Source of the DNA: Salinicola halophyticus
Lineage (GTDB): Bacteria > Pseudomonadota > Gammaproteobacteria > Pseudomonadales > Halomonadaceae
NCBI RefSeq assembly: GCF_003206695.1
Contig: NZ_PZJN01000004.1
Coordinates: 105,570-169,569 of the forward strand
Direction: 5' to 3'
DNA: 64,000 bases
In this document: positions 17,501 through 25,316 of the stretch, in pieces
Position numbering within the stretch: the first letter of the stretch is position 1
Layout: every line of letters begins with the position of its first letter
The notes under the pieces: generated by a model
Seen by the model: the letters and a program-made list of their open reading frames with translations, nothing else
The model's database searches: none
What the model was told of the DNA's origin: nothing
Program-made: the position numbers and the translations under genes

Positions 17501-19367
17501 CGCGCAGATCGACCTCGCCCACGCCGCGATATTCAAAGGTGAAATCATGGATCCAGTAGGTCTGGTGTTCGGTGGCGATGCGATAGGGCCGCTCGCTGAT
17601 GACGCGCAGACCGAGATTCTCGAGCACCGGCAGCATGTCCGAGAGCGGAATCGGGGTCTCGAGATGGTAGAGCTTGAGATTGACGCTCTCCGCCGCACTC
17701 TCGGCCAGATGATAGAGGCTGACGCCGATCGGCGCGCCGTCGTCGAGCGCCTCGAGATGACGGATGTCATTGGCGGCAGTGCGTGCCGCGAAGTCGTCGC
17801 GATAGCTGCCGGGGAAGGCGTCACGGAAGGTCTGGACCCGGCGGTTGCCCGCCTCCTCGCCGAGGCTTTCGATCAGCGCGCCGTGCAGCTCCTCGCGCCA
17901 GTTGCGCGCCAGATTGATGATCTTCTTTTCCAGCGCGCGGCCGTCGAACGCCACCGGCTTGTCGCCATTGAAGCGCAACGTGAACTGGATCCGCGCCAAA
18001 ATCGACTCGGAGAGGTACGGGTTGAAGTCGGCGAAGGTCGCGTCGAGCTCTTCGCACAGCAGATTCTGAATGCGCAGGCGCAGATCGGTGGAAAAGATAT
18101 CCCGCGGCACGAAGACCAGGCAGGAGTAGAACTGACCGGCACGATCTTCGCGGACGAACAGACGCACGCGGCGGCGTTCACGAATATTGAGGATGCCGAA
18201 TGCGGTCCGGCTGAGCTCCTCGGTGGAGCTCTGGAACAGGTCGTCGCGCGGGTGCACTTCCAGCACCTGCAGCAGCAGTTTGCCGTTGTGGCCCTTGGGA
18301 TTGACGCCGGCGGCGTCGATCACCGCCTGTACCTTGCGCCGCAGAACCGGAACCGTGCGCGGCGACTCGTTGTAGACCAGCGAGGTGAACAAACCGAAGA
18401 AACGCCATTCGCCGATCGCCTTGCCCTTGGCGTCATGCCGGGTGATGGCAATGTAGTCCGGGTAGGTTGGACGATGGACGCGTGCATGATAGGCGCTCTT
18501 GGCAAAGTGCAGCAGCGCGGAACCCTTGTCCTGCTCGAAGCGCACCGGCTCCCGGTAGCGCGGCTGGTCGAGCTTCAGCACGCCCAGCTCGCTACCGCTG
18601 ACACGCTCGCCATGGGCCTTTTTGCCACTGCCGACCTGGCGGCTTTCGGCATAGCCCAGAAAGGTGAAGTGTTCGTCCAGCAGCCACTTGAGAAACGCCA
18701 CGGTCTCCTGCTGATCGTCCTCGGCAACCCCTTCCGAACGTCGTTTTTCCAGCTCGGCGATGATCTCGCGAGCCTTGTCGCGCATCGGATCGAAGTCGAC
18801 GACGGCCGTGCGTACGTCGAGCAGCACGTCGCGCAGGCCCTGCTCCAGATCGATCAGCGTATCGCTGTCGGTATGGCGGTCGACCTCGATCAGGATGATC
18901 GACTCGCGCGCTTCCGGCGCCTTTTCAGCCCGAGTCCCGGTAATCCGCGTGGCGTGGTGGCGCGCGTCTCGTTCGACCGCCAGCACCGCGTTATGGATCG
19001 CGTGCAGGGTCAGCCCGCGGCGGTTGAGCTCCATGCGCACGGAGTCGACCAGAAACGGCATGTCGCGATGAAGTACGGCGACGACGGTGTGTGGCGACTG
19101 CCAGCCATGCGCTTCGAAATTGGGGTTGAAGACCCGCACCTTGGCCTCGTCGGGATCGAAGGTCCGCATGAAGTGCCAGGCTGCCAGTGTGGCGCCGTAG
19201 ATGTCATCGAGCTGCCGATCCGCGGCCTCTTCGAAAGGCGCGGTGGCGTAAAGATCCTCGGCGAACGCCGTGATCCGCTTGACCTTGTCTTCGGGGAGGC
19301 GCTTGGACAGCTTTTCTTTCAGCTGTTCCAGAAATTCCGTTTTTCCCTCGATCGCGACGTGTTGCAT
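14547..19367 (-). CDS. gdhB: NAD-specific glutamate dehydrogenase, large (~180 kDa) type
   Basis: This 1606-residue enzyme belongs to the large NAD-GDH class (Pseudomonas GdhB, Caulobacter). It oxidatively deaminates glutamate to 2-oxoglutarate for catabolism. N-terminal ACT-like regulatory segments occupy roughly the first 700 residues. The catalytic core carries VIVPVGAKGGFICKR (substrate lysine region) and the nucleotide-binding VLGIGDMAGDVFGNGM. The C-terminal helical region is typical. The start MQHVAIEGKTEF has GAGGTGATAG just before it. It is monocistronic, with 199 bp upstream to trmA's end and hairpins downstream. GdhB is usually induced by arginine or glutamate; no operator is visible here. 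Confidence 0.96.
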   Translation of the reverse strand: MQHVAIEGKTEFLEQLKEKLSKRLPEDKVKRITAFAEDLYATAPFEEAADRQLDDIYGATLAAWHFMRTFDPDEAKVRVFNPNFEAHGWQSPHTVVAVLHRDMPFLVDSVRMELNRRGLTLHAIHNAVLAVERDARHHATRITGTRAEKAPEARESIILIEVDRHTDSDTLIDLEQGLRDVLLDVRTAVVDFDPMRDKAREIIAELEKRRSEGVAEDDQQETVAFLKWLLDEHFTFLGYAESRQVGSGKKAHGERVSGSELGVLKLDQPRYREPVRFEQDKGSALLHFAKSAYHARVHRPTYPDYIAITRHDAKGKAIGEWRFFGLFTSLVYNESPRTVPVLRRKVQAVIDAAGVNPKGHNGKLLLQVLEVHPRDDLFQSSTEELSRTAFGILNIRERRRVRLFVREDRAGQFYSCLVFVPRDIFSTDLRLRIQNLLCEELDATFADFNPYLSESILARIQFTLRFNGDKPVAFDGRALEKKIINLARNWREELHGALIESLGEEAGNRRVQTFRDAFPGSYRDDFAARTAANDIRHLEALDDGAPIGVSLYHLAESAAESVNLKLYHLETPIPLSDMLPVLENLGLRVISERPYRIATEHQTYWIHDFTFEYRGVGEVDLRDMRDNFIDAFTRIWVGDAENDRYNRLIIGADLDWRQVAVLRAYAHYMKQLRIGLSQAYIASTLAAHADITRGLTRLFSLRFSPETTKQRDEQCQACIDELNAMLDQVASLNDDLLLRRYVDLIQATVRTNFFQPGEDGSTKAYISFKLEPSKVPGMPKPRPMFEVFVYSPRMEGVHLRGGKVARGGLRWSDRNEDFRTEILGLMKAQQVKNSVIVPVGAKGGFICKRMPENADRDAIQAEGIECYRTLIRGLLDLTDNLDGTTVVPPLNVVRHDPDDPYLVVAADKGTATFSDYANAISIEYDFWLRDAFASGGAQGYDHKGMAITARGAWESVKRHFREMGLNTQEDTFSVLGIGDMAGDVFGNGMLLSDKIQLVGAFNHRHIFVDPKPDAAKSFAERKRLFALPRSSWSDYDDKTISEGGGIFSRDAKSIPVSAAMKKVFGIKVDKLSPNDLINAMLKSKVDLVWNGGIGTYVKAASESHADVGDKANDGLRIDGRDLNCRVVGEGGNLGLTQRGRMEAAEKGIRVNTDFIDNAGGVNCSDHEVNIKILLDGIVQRGDMTEKQRNQLLVEMTEEVGELVVRDNYRQTQALSLSELQSKEGLGPYRRFINELEAAGSLDRELEFLPSDEQLIERSNADGGLTLPELSVLISYAKSTLKSDLIAAELPADPQLQQHVTKAFPATLSERYPDDLYQHRLKREIVATQIANDLVDHMGITFVRQLRDSTGASRVEIAQAYVIARDSFGFNQLWEQIEALDHRVESQTQYAMMLDLMRLLRRATRWFLRHRGSLSIKECVEQYAPQLAQLQEDIGNRLNGDEREAWAKRCEALVEAKVPEALASIVAAASNLYAGLGIIRAARTSGDKIQRVAETYYAIGQRLELPWVMQQINSLEVRDSWQAQARETFRDDLDRQQLALTVKVLGMTDAPREVEPRVEHWQEQHSPLLERWNALLAEIGTGASISFPLVAVAIRELVDLAESESEG

Positions 19368-19566
19368 CTATCACCTCGGCTGGCATCGACCGTCAATATG
19401 GCGGCCGCATTCAATAGGATGGGAGCTTACGTCAGCGTCACACGGCGCCCCACTCAATTGAAGCTTCGTCATGACGCATGTCGGTTATGCATCGGCGGCG
19501 ACCCTGCTCGACAGCACTAACGATTGACAATATCGGCCGTCGAGGTTTGATTGCCGGGTTTGGCGG

Positions 19567-20694
19567 CTATCGACGCTCGAGCAGCACCCCGCACTCACAG
19601 TGGTCCGTCCACGGGAATTGGTCAAACAGTGCCATTCGCGTCACGCGATGGGTCTGGCTCAGCTGCTCGAGATTGGCGGCCAGTGTATCGGGATTACAGG
19701 AAATATAGACAATACGCTGATAACGCATCAGCGGCTCGCAGCTTTCGGCGTCCAGCCCGGCCCGCGGCGGGTCGACCAGAACGGTCGAGAAATGGCATTC
19801 GTCGAGCTGCATGGCGGTGACTCGGCGACCCTGCTTTTCCCCGCTCAGCGCCTGGGCGAACTCCTCTGCCGCCATCCGGGCGACGTGCACGTTGTCGATC
19901 GCATTGGCCTCGAGGTTGGCCTGGGCGGAGGCGACCGAGGTCCGCGAAATTTCGGTGGCGACCACGCGGCGAAAGTTCTCTGCAAGCGCCACCGTGAAGT
20001 TGCCGTTGCCACAGTAGAGCTCGACCAGATCATCCTGGCCTTCCTGTGTCGCGTCACGAGTCACATCCCGCGACCAGTGCAGCATCGAACGGCAGATCTC
20101 GGCATTGGGCTGGGTGAAGCTGTTCTCGACCTGCTGATAGCGAAACTCGCGACCATCCACCTCCAGTCGCTCCCAGACGTAGTCCCGATCCAGCACCAGC
20201 CGCTGCTTGCGGGAACGCCCGATCAACGACACGCCGAGCTGGGCCTGCAGTTCGCGGGCGCGCGCCTCCCACTCCTCGGTCAGCGGCTTGTGGTAGATCA
20301 TGGTGACCAGCGCCTCGCCGCTCAGCGTGGTGAGGAACTCGACCTGGAACAACTTGCGACGCATCAGCGGCTCGTCGCGAATTGCGTCCAGCAGTTGCGG
20401 CATCAGCGCGTTGATCCGCTCGCTGGCGACCGGGAAGCGATCGACCCGCACGACGCGCTGGGCGACCCGGCCTCGCTGCAGGGGCGCCTCCGGATCAGCC
20501 TCGAACATGGCGTAGTAGAGATCATCTCCCTCGTGCCAGATCCGAAACTCGGCGCGCATGCGATAGTGCGATGGCGGCGACGCGAAGACTTCCAGAGTCG
20601 GCGGCGAGAACCGGGCGAACTGCCGTTCGATTCGCTCGCGCTTGGCTTCGAGCTGGGCGTCGTAGCGGGAAGGGTCTATATCGAAAATCACCAC
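19567..20694 (-). CDS. trmA: tRNA (uracil-54-C5)-methyltransferase TrmA
   Basis: This SAM-dependent enzyme forms T54 (ribothymidine) in tRNA. The protein from residue ~15 aligns throughout with E. coli TrmA: SHYRMRAEFRIWHEGDDLY, RQVENSFTQPNAEI, ELYCGNGNFTVALA, VDPPRAGLD, and the catalytic cysteine in YISCNPDTL, ending ECGVLL. The frame is open upstream to an ATG at 20856. That extension is mostly a translated tandem repeat (SSKDL units) and is not conserved. I therefore place the start at GTG 20694 (or GTG 20691), giving about 375 residues, close to E. coli (366). Confidence 0.9.
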   Translation of the reverse strand: MVIFDIDPSRYDAQLEAKRERIERQFARFSPPTLEVFASPPSHYRMRAEFRIWHEGDDLYYAMFEADPEAPLQRGRVAQRVVRVDRFPVASERINALMPQLLDAIRDEPLMRRKLFQVEFLTTLSGEALVTMIYHKPLTEEWEARARELQAQLGVSLIGRSRKQRLVLDRDYVWERLEVDGREFRYQQVENSFTQPNAEICRSMLHWSRDVTRDATQEGQDDLVELYCGNGNFTVALAENFRRVVATEISRTSVASAQANLEANAIDNVHVARMAAEEFAQALSGEKQGRRVTAMQLDECHFSTVLVDPPRAGLDAESCEPLMRYQRIVYISCNPDTLAANLEQLSQTHRVTRMALFDQFPWTDHCECGVLLERR

Positions 20695-20699
20695 ACCAT

Positions 20700-20770
20700 A
20701 AGTCCTTGAAGATAAGTCCTTGGAAGATAGATCCTTGGAAGATAGGTCCTTGAAAATAAGCTCTGGAAAT
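20700..20770. repeat. five-unit 13-15-bp tandem array upstream of trmA
   Basis: Units are AAGTCCTTGAAGAT (20700), AAGTCCTTGGAAGAT (20714), AGATCCTTGGAAGAT (20729), AGGTCCTTGAAAAT (20744) and the degenerate AAGCTCTGGAAAT (20758). The array abuts the probable trmA start and stays open in the trmA frame. Confidence 0.9.
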
Positions 20771-20871
20771 ACGTTCTTAAAAAGAAGCCTTTGAAACCCT
20801 CGAAAATCGATTCCCAAACCCAGGATCGGAAAAGACGAGCGCCTAAACCGAGACATGAAATCTGGAGCAAT

Positions 20872-21768
20872 CTACCCTGACGGCGGTGAATCGACCTCGA
20901 GCATCGTCGGCGGCGCGTAGCCGAATCGTGCCAACGCCAAGGCCAGCCCTACCGCCGAAGCAGCCGTGGCCCAGCTGGCCGCCCCGGGCTCCGCAACGGA
21001 TGCCTCCGGGAGCCCTGAGACCTCCGGTGGCCACGGGGGTCCGTCACGATCGCCCGCGACGCCAGGTTCGTACAGCACCGCACTCAGGCGTCTGGCAATG
21101 GCCTGGCCCGAGTCGATCCAGCGAACGCCCCTCGGCAACAGAGCCTCGAGCGGCTCGCGCAACAGCGGAAAATGGGTGCACCCCAGCACCACTACGTCGA
21201 GACCCACCGCGGCCCTCAGCGGCGCGATCGCGGTCGCCAGTGCCGAGGCGTCGATGGGCAGCCCCCGCAACAGACGCTCCGCCTCGATTACCAGCGGGTC
21301 CGCCGCCACGCGCACGACCTGGCAATCGACGGCAAACTCTTCGATCAGCCGATCCAGATAAGGCCGATGAACGGTAGCGCTGGTGGCCAGTAATCCGATG
21401 ATCCGATGCTCGCTCATTGCAGCGGCCGGTTTGATCGCCGGCACGGTACCGATCACTGGAATCGACAGGCGTTGGCGAAGTGCGTCCAGCGCCAGCGTAC
21501 TGGCCGTGTTGCAGGCGATGACCAGCGCGCGCGGCCGGGCATGTTCGTAGGCGCGTTCGCAGACGCTGACGATTCGCGCCACCAGCCAGGCGTCTTCCCG
21601 GGTACCGTACGGCAGCGCCGCGTTGTCACAAACGTAGCCGAGCGAGAGCTGCGGCAGATGTCGGCGAATCTCGGCGCTGACGGAGAGACCGCCGACGCCC
21701 GAGTCGAAGATCAGTGCATCAACTCTGGCCCTCGCCGGGGAAATCGGCATCTCATGCGATCGATCCAT
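20872..21768 (-). CDS. murI: glutamate racemase
   Basis: This enzyme of about 298 residues interconverts L- and D-glutamate for peptidoglycan. Substrate and catalytic motifs are DSGVGGLSV, the first catalytic cysteine in VIACNTAST, and the second in LGCTHFPLL. The C-terminus is extended and Pro/Ala-rich after SGQAIARRL. The start is ATG 21768 (MDRSHEM) with GAGGGCGG just upstream; ATG 21750 six codons on is an alternative. The open frame further upstream to 22104 overlaps hemerythrin-gene sequence and repeats and is not part of the protein. Confidence 0.93.
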   Translation of the reverse strand: MDRSHEMPISPARARVDALIFDSGVGGLSVSAEIRRHLPQLSLGYVCDNAALPYGTREDAWLVARIVSVCERAYEHARPRALVIACNTASTLALDALRQRLSIPVIGTVPAIKPAAAMSEHRIIGLLATSATVHRPYLDRLIEEFAVDCQVVRVAADPLVIEAERLLRGLPIDASALATAIAPLRAAVGLDVVVLGCTHFPLLREPLEALLPRGVRWIDSGQAIARRLSAVLYEPGVAGDRDGPPWPPEVSGLPEASVAEPGAASWATAASAVGLALALARFGYAPPTMLEVDSPPSG

Positions 21769-21914
21769 TCCGCCCTCGCGCGTCGATTCAGCGCCATATT
21801 CTACGCAAACGACGACGATCGCGCAGTGGCGATCGTCGTCGTGAGGAGAGGCTGGAGATCGAGGATCCGTGCTGGCAGACGGCCGGGACGATTGCCACCC
21901 CGGGGCGCAGCGTC

Positions 21915-21974
21915 GAAAACGACTATAGCCAAAACAACTATAACGAACACGACTATAGCGAAAACGACTAGAGC
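21915..21974. repeat. four-unit 15-bp array containing the hemerythrin-gene stop codon
   Basis: Units are GAAAACGACTATAGC (21915), CAAAACAACTATAAC (21930), GAACACGACTATAGC (21945) and GAAAACGACTAGAGC (21960). The last unit includes the TAG stop of the minus-strand gene (21968-21970), so the array extends outward from the gene's 3' end. Confidence 0.95.
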
Positions 21975-22516
21975 GGAGAGGGAGCCTCGCGAAATTCGGT
22001 GTACAGCTCCGGATAGGCCTCCTGCAGCCGCGCCAGTTCGGCGCCGGCCTGGGCAGGCATCTCCTCGGCCAGGCGCGCCAGGTCTTCCTCGTCGAAGTGC
22101 TCACGTATCAGCGGGAACAGCTCTTCGCGTTCGGCGCGCAGATAGGCGCGATGCGCCTCGAGATAGGAGCGGAGATCTTCGGCAAACTTGTCCATCGGCA
22201 TGACGCCATCCATCAGGATCATGTCGATATCCTGAGACAGCTGCATCAACTGCTGATGGAGATGCTGGTAGTCATCGGCCAGCCGACTGCTCAGCTCATG
22301 GATGTGCGACTCCTTGGCCACCAGCTGTTCGCTGCAGATGCGCTCCAGGGGAATCGTGAATCCGTTCATGTAGTCGAGGATGTAATCGACCACTTCCCGA
22401 ATCAGCCGAAAATCGGGACGATCTCCAGCGGCCAGTGTCTTGTGTTTGAGTTGCAACACATGCAGCAGGCGCGCCATGTTGGCATGGTCCTGACGCAATT
22501 GGGTCAGCATGGGCAT
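21968..22516 (-). CDS. hemerythrin-like domain protein with altered metal site
   Basis: This 182-residue helical protein has a hemerythrin HHE-type layout. The first histidine is in LRQDHANMARLLHVL, a later one in DDYQHLHQQL, and a final H-x3-E region is in EAHRAYLRAEREELFPL. The usual HHPxED motif that follows the second helix is replaced by FTIPLERICSEQL, so the paired histidines and the acidic ligand are missing or changed. Di-iron and oxygen binding may be lost or reduced. The start at 22516 is preceded by AGGAG at good spacing. A CRP/FNR-type palindrome lies 22 bp upstream. Confidence 0.78.
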   Translation of the reverse strand: MPMLTQLRQDHANMARLLHVLQLKHKTLAAGDRPDFRLIREVVDYILDYMNGFTIPLERICSEQLVAKESHIHELSSRLADDYQHLHQQLMQLSQDIDMILMDGVMPMDKFAEDLRSYLEAHRAYLRAEREELFPLIREHFDEEDLARLAEEMPAQAGAELARLQEAYPELYTEFREAPSPL

Positions 22517-22537
22517 GGTGAGACTCCTGTCCGGGAA

Positions 22538-22555
22538 GCGTGATCTCGATCACGC
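22538..22555 (-). promoter_or_regulatory. CRP/FNR-family-type palindrome upstream of the hemerythrin-like gene
   Basis: GCGTGATC-TC-GATCACGC is a perfect 18-bp inverted repeat. It contains GTGA-N6-TCAC, the half-site pattern of CRP-type regulators. It also reads as GTGAT-N4-ATCAC, one base per half away from the FNR/DNR box TTGAT-N4-ATCAA. Its distance to the start (about 22 bp) could place it over the promoter, implying repression or a class II position. Confidence 0.55.
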
Positions 22556-22670
22556 TGCCTTGTCAGCCTGATGTAATACCAGGTTGGCGCAATGCCAGAA
22601 TAGCGTACCGCAAGCCAAGTGTAGTTCCAGACTCGTCGGGTGTCAGAACAATAGCGTGATGCCAGAATAG

Positions 22671-22750
22671 CGTGTTGTGCGAAGACCGTGTTGTGTGAAG
22701 AACGTGTTCTGTGAAGAACATGTGTGCGAGGAAACGGTACCCGTGAAGAA
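22671..22750. repeat. five-unit 16-bp tandem array
   Basis: Units are CGTGTTGTGCGAAGAC (22671), CGTGTTGTGTGAAGAA (22687), CGTGTTCTGTGAAGAA (22703), CATGTGTGCGAGGAAA (22719) and CGGTACCCGTGAAGAA (22735). The 388-bp gap between the hemerythrin-like gene and rarA contains this array, the palindrome above, and a repeated CCAGAATAGCGT motif; no gene is visible. Confidence 0.9.
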
Positions 22751-22904
22751 CCGGATCCAATCGACAGGCAATTGGGCGTATCGCCAACGGCACGCTAGAA
22801 TTTCCTACCCTAGCGGTTTTCCGAATAAACGCTCTACGCCTAACGTCTGAATCGCTGTAGCGAAATGTACGGTTTCGTTGCCCTCAGCCAGCCTGGATGA
22901 TGCC

Positions 22905-24257
22905 ATGGATCTCTTCACCGACGATGCCTCGCGAGGCGACACCCAGCCGGATAGCGCGCCTCTTGCCTATCGCATGCGACCGCGCCGACTGGAAGACTAC
23001 GTCGGCCAGCAGGCACTGGTCGGCCCCGGCAAACCGCTACGCCGAATGGCCGAGACGGCGAGCGTTCGCTCGATGATCCTGTGGGGACCGCCGGGTGTCG
23101 GCAAGACGACGCTGGCCGAAATCCTCGCCGAGGCCTCCGGTGCCCGGCTCGAGCAGCTCTCCGCGGTGATGGCCGGGGTCAAGGATATCCGCGCGGCGGT
23201 CGAACGCGCCCGCGAAGGACAGATGCGCGAGCGCCAGACTCTGCTCTTTCTCGACGAGATTCACCGTCTCAACAAGAGTCAGCAGGACGCCCTGCTGCCG
23301 CACGTCGAATCGGGCCTGCTGACGCTGATCGGCGCGACCACCGAAAATCCCTCCTTCGAGGTCAACTCGGCGCTGCTCTCCCGCGCACGGGTCTACGTGC
23401 TCAAGACGCTCGACGACAACGAGCTGATCACGGTGCTGAAGCGCGCCCTGGCCAACGAGACGCTGGGCCTTGGACAGCGCAACATCCGCGCCAGCGACGA
23501 GACGCTCTCGATCCTGGCGCGAGCGGCCTCCGGCGACGCCCGGCGCGCCCTGGGCCTGCTCGAAACCGCCTGCGATTTCGTCAAGACCGACGAACACGGA
23601 GAGCATCTCGATCGTGACGCGGTGATCGAAGTCATCGGCCACCAGGCCGCCGCCTTCGACAAGCAGGGCGAGCACTATTACGACCTGCTGTCCGCCATCC
23701 ACAAATCGATTCGCTCCTCGCGCCCCGACGCCGCCCTTCTGTACATGGCCCAGTTCATCAGCGGTGGCGGCGATCCGCTGGATGTCGTCAGACGTCTCGC
23801 GGCGATCGCCTCGGAAGACGTGGGCAATGCCGACCCGCGCGCGTTACCGCTGGTGATAGCGGCGTGGGATGCCTACCTGCGACTCGGCGATTACGAAGGC
23901 CAGCGCGCCATTGCCCACGCCGCGATCCACCTGGCGATCGCGCCGAAGAGCAACCGCATCGATCAGGCCTGGAGCCAGGCCAAGGCGTACGTCGCCGAAC
24001 ACCCCAACCTCGAAGTGCCGGTCTACCTACGCAACGCCCCTACCAAGCTGATGGCGTCGCTGGGCTATGGTGACGGCTACCGCTACGCTCATGGCGAGCC
24101 CAACGGCTATCCAGCCGGCAGTGCCCACGACTGCTGGCCACCAAATCTGCCCAGAATGCACTTCTACGCCGCCAGCGAGTTCGGCCATGAAAAGCGTTTC
24201 CAGCAGATGCAGGCGTGGCGCGAGGAGCTGGATCGACAGGCCGATGGCGCGGCCTGA
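22905..24257 (+). CDS. rarA: replication-associated recombination protein A (MgsA/RarA AAA+ ATPase)
   Basis: This 450-residue AAA+ ATPase acts at stalled replication forks. It shows Walker [13 protein letters not shown], Walker [17 protein letters not shown], sensor [10 protein letters not shown], arginine-finger region ALLSRARVY, and the C-terminal tetramerisation region ending in the SDDL-like HDCWPPNLP...[17 protein letters not shown] at 22905 aligns with family starts; a TTG nine codons earlier is possible but has no support. Length equals E. coli RarA (447). It is convergent with lolA. Confidence 0.95.
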   Translation: MDLFTDDASRGDTQPDSAPLAYRMRPRRLEDYVGQQALVGPGKPLRRMAETASVRSMILWGPPGVGKTTLAEILAEASGARLEQLSAVMAGVKDIRAAVERAREGQMRERQTLLFLDEIHRLNKSQQDALLPHVESGLLTLIGATTENPSFEVNSALLSRARVYVLKTLDDNELITVLKRALANETLGLGQRNIRASDETLSILARAASGDARRALGLLETACDFVKTDEHGEHLDRDAVIEVIGHQAAAFDKQGEHYYDLLSAIHKSIRSSRPDAALLYMAQFISGGGDPLDVVRRLAAIASEDVGNADPRALPLVIAAWDAYLRLGDYEGQRAIAHAAIHLAIAPKSNRIDQAWSQAKAYVAEHPNLEVPVYLRNAPTKLMASLGYGDGYRYAHGEPNGYPAGSAHDCWPPNLPRMHFYAASEFGHEKRFQQMQAWREELDRQADGAA

Positions 24258-24281
24258 TCGAAGAGCTCTGATCGACGGCCC
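24254..24281. repeat. 14-bp duplication spanning the rarA stop
   Basis: CTGATCGAAGAGCT (24254-24267) contains the TGA stop of rarA and is followed by CTGATCGACGGCCC (24268-24281) and a weaker TAATCAACGAGATC. It is less well preserved than the other arrays. Confidence 0.6.
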
Positions 24282-24342
24282 TAATCAACGAGATCCGGTT
24301 ACCGAACTCTGATTGACGTCCTTGCCTGGCGGAACCAACTCC

Positions 24343-24361
24343 CTCGGCCCGTTCGGCCGAG
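24343..24361 (+). terminator. hairpin after rarA
   Basis: CTCGGCC pairs with GGCCGAG across CGTTC, 86 bp after rarA. There is no T-run, so it is only a candidate. Confidence 0.4.
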
Positions 24362-24377
24362 CCCGCTGCCGCTGCAG

Positions 24378-24419
24378 AAAAAATTCGCCCCCGACGTGGG
24401 AACCACGGCAGGGGCGAAT
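24378..24419 (-). terminator. rho-independent terminator of lolA
   Basis: On the minus strand ATTCGCCCC pairs with GGGGCGAAT over a 19-base loop and is followed by TTTTTT. It lies 20 bp after the lolA stop. Confidence 0.8.
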
Positions 24420-24438
24420 CAATCGACGAACGAACCGC

Positions 24439-25095
24439 TTACGGGGTCGCGGGCGACTGCTCGCGGATCACGTCGGCGCCTTCGGGAGGCTGGAACTGGA
24501 ACTGCGCCGGATCGATATCGGTATTGGTCTCGGCATTGTCGAAGTCGATCGCCGTGCGCTGCCCGGTGCTGTCGGTCATCTGCAGCGCGTCGAGCTGCTC
24601 GCTGTAGAAGGTCAGCTTGAGCTGCTCGAACAGGGTGTCATTAGCCTGCGGCACCAGGGTGAAGGTCTCGCTGGCGCCCTGCTGCTGACGTGACACGTCG
24701 TAGTTATCGGCCAGCTCCGAAGCGCTCCCCGACAATAGCAGTGCCGGTGTGTGCGTGACGCGGTCATCCAGCGGCTGGATGGTGACCTGCTCCAGATCCG
24801 GATCGTACAGCGAGACTTCATCGCCATCGGAGACGACCAGCTGGCGATAGGGCTCGTTCACTTCCCAGCGGAAATGCCCCGGCCGCGACAGCCACATGTG
24901 ACCGCTGGTGTCCTGCAGGCTCGACCCCGACGCATCCAGAATCTGCTGTTCGAAATCCGCCGAATAAGTCTTCAGCGGCTCCAGCAGATGTGTCAGGCGA
25001 TCGGCAGAGGCCTGATCGGCCACTGCCGCCTGGGTCATCAATGCCGGCGCCAGCAACACGGCTCCGGCGATAGCCAACGTCTTCATCTTGCGCAT
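24439..25095 (-). CDS. lolA: outer-membrane lipoprotein carrier protein LolA
   Basis: This 218-residue periplasmic chaperone ferries lipoproteins from LolCDE to LolB. A signal peptide (about residues 1-26, ending AAVA-DQ) is followed by the LolA beta-barrel with motifs YSADFEQQILDASG, GHMWLSRPGHFRWEVNEPYRQLVVSDG and YDPDLEQVTIQPL. The start at 25095 has AAAGGA at suitable spacing; an ATG three codons later is possible. It sits downstream of ftsK, the conserved ftsK-lolA-rarA neighbourhood. A hairpin terminator and a repeat array separate it from ftsK, so it is likely transcribed on its own. Confidence 0.94.
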   Translation of the reverse strand: MRKMKTLAIAGAVLLAPALMTQAAVADQASADRLTHLLEPLKTYSADFEQQILDASGSSLQDTSGHMWLSRPGHFRWEVNEPYRQLVVSDGDEVSLYDPDLEQVTIQPLDDRVTHTPALLLSGSASELADNYDVSRQQQGASETFTLVPQANDTLFEQLKLTFYSEQLDALQMTDSTGQRTAIDFDNAETNTDIDPAQFQFQPPEGADVIREQSPATP

Positions 25096-25110
25096 GGATA
25101 TTCCTTTCTT

Positions 25111-25198
25111 GAAACAGCGAGTCTTGGAACGACGAGCCTCGAACGGCGAGCCTCGAACGGCGAGTCTTGAAACGATGAGTCGTGAATTGGCGAATCTC
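25111..25198. repeat. six-unit 14-15-bp tandem array upstream of lolA
   Basis: Units of the form GAACGGCGAGYCTT run head to tail at 25111, 25126, 25141, 25155, 25169 and 25184. Units 3 and 4 differ by two bases. The array starts 16 bp before the lolA start codon and would lie in its leader or promoter. Confidence 0.88.
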
Positions 25199-25268
25199 GG
25201 CCGACGATCATCTACCAGTTGTCTTCATTCCCGGTAGCTTTCATCCGGCATGTTGAAGCGTTGGACAG

Positions 25269-25306
25269 CAAAACGGCCACGGGGTTTAACGCTGCCCCGT
25301 GGCCGT
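25269..25306 (-). terminator. rho-independent terminator of ftsK
   Basis: ACGGCCACGGGG is perfectly complementary to CCCCGTGGCCGT (12 bp) across a 10-base loop. On the minus strand it is followed by TTTTGCTG, 10 bp after the ftsK stop. Confidence 0.82.
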
Positions 25307-25316
25307 AAGCGATCGT

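Noticed and set aside
15360-19520. 1386-codon open frame on the plus strand opposite gdhB
   Set aside because: It is fully antisense to the well-conserved gdhB, has no recognisable motif, and is of the kind expected from high GC at third positions.
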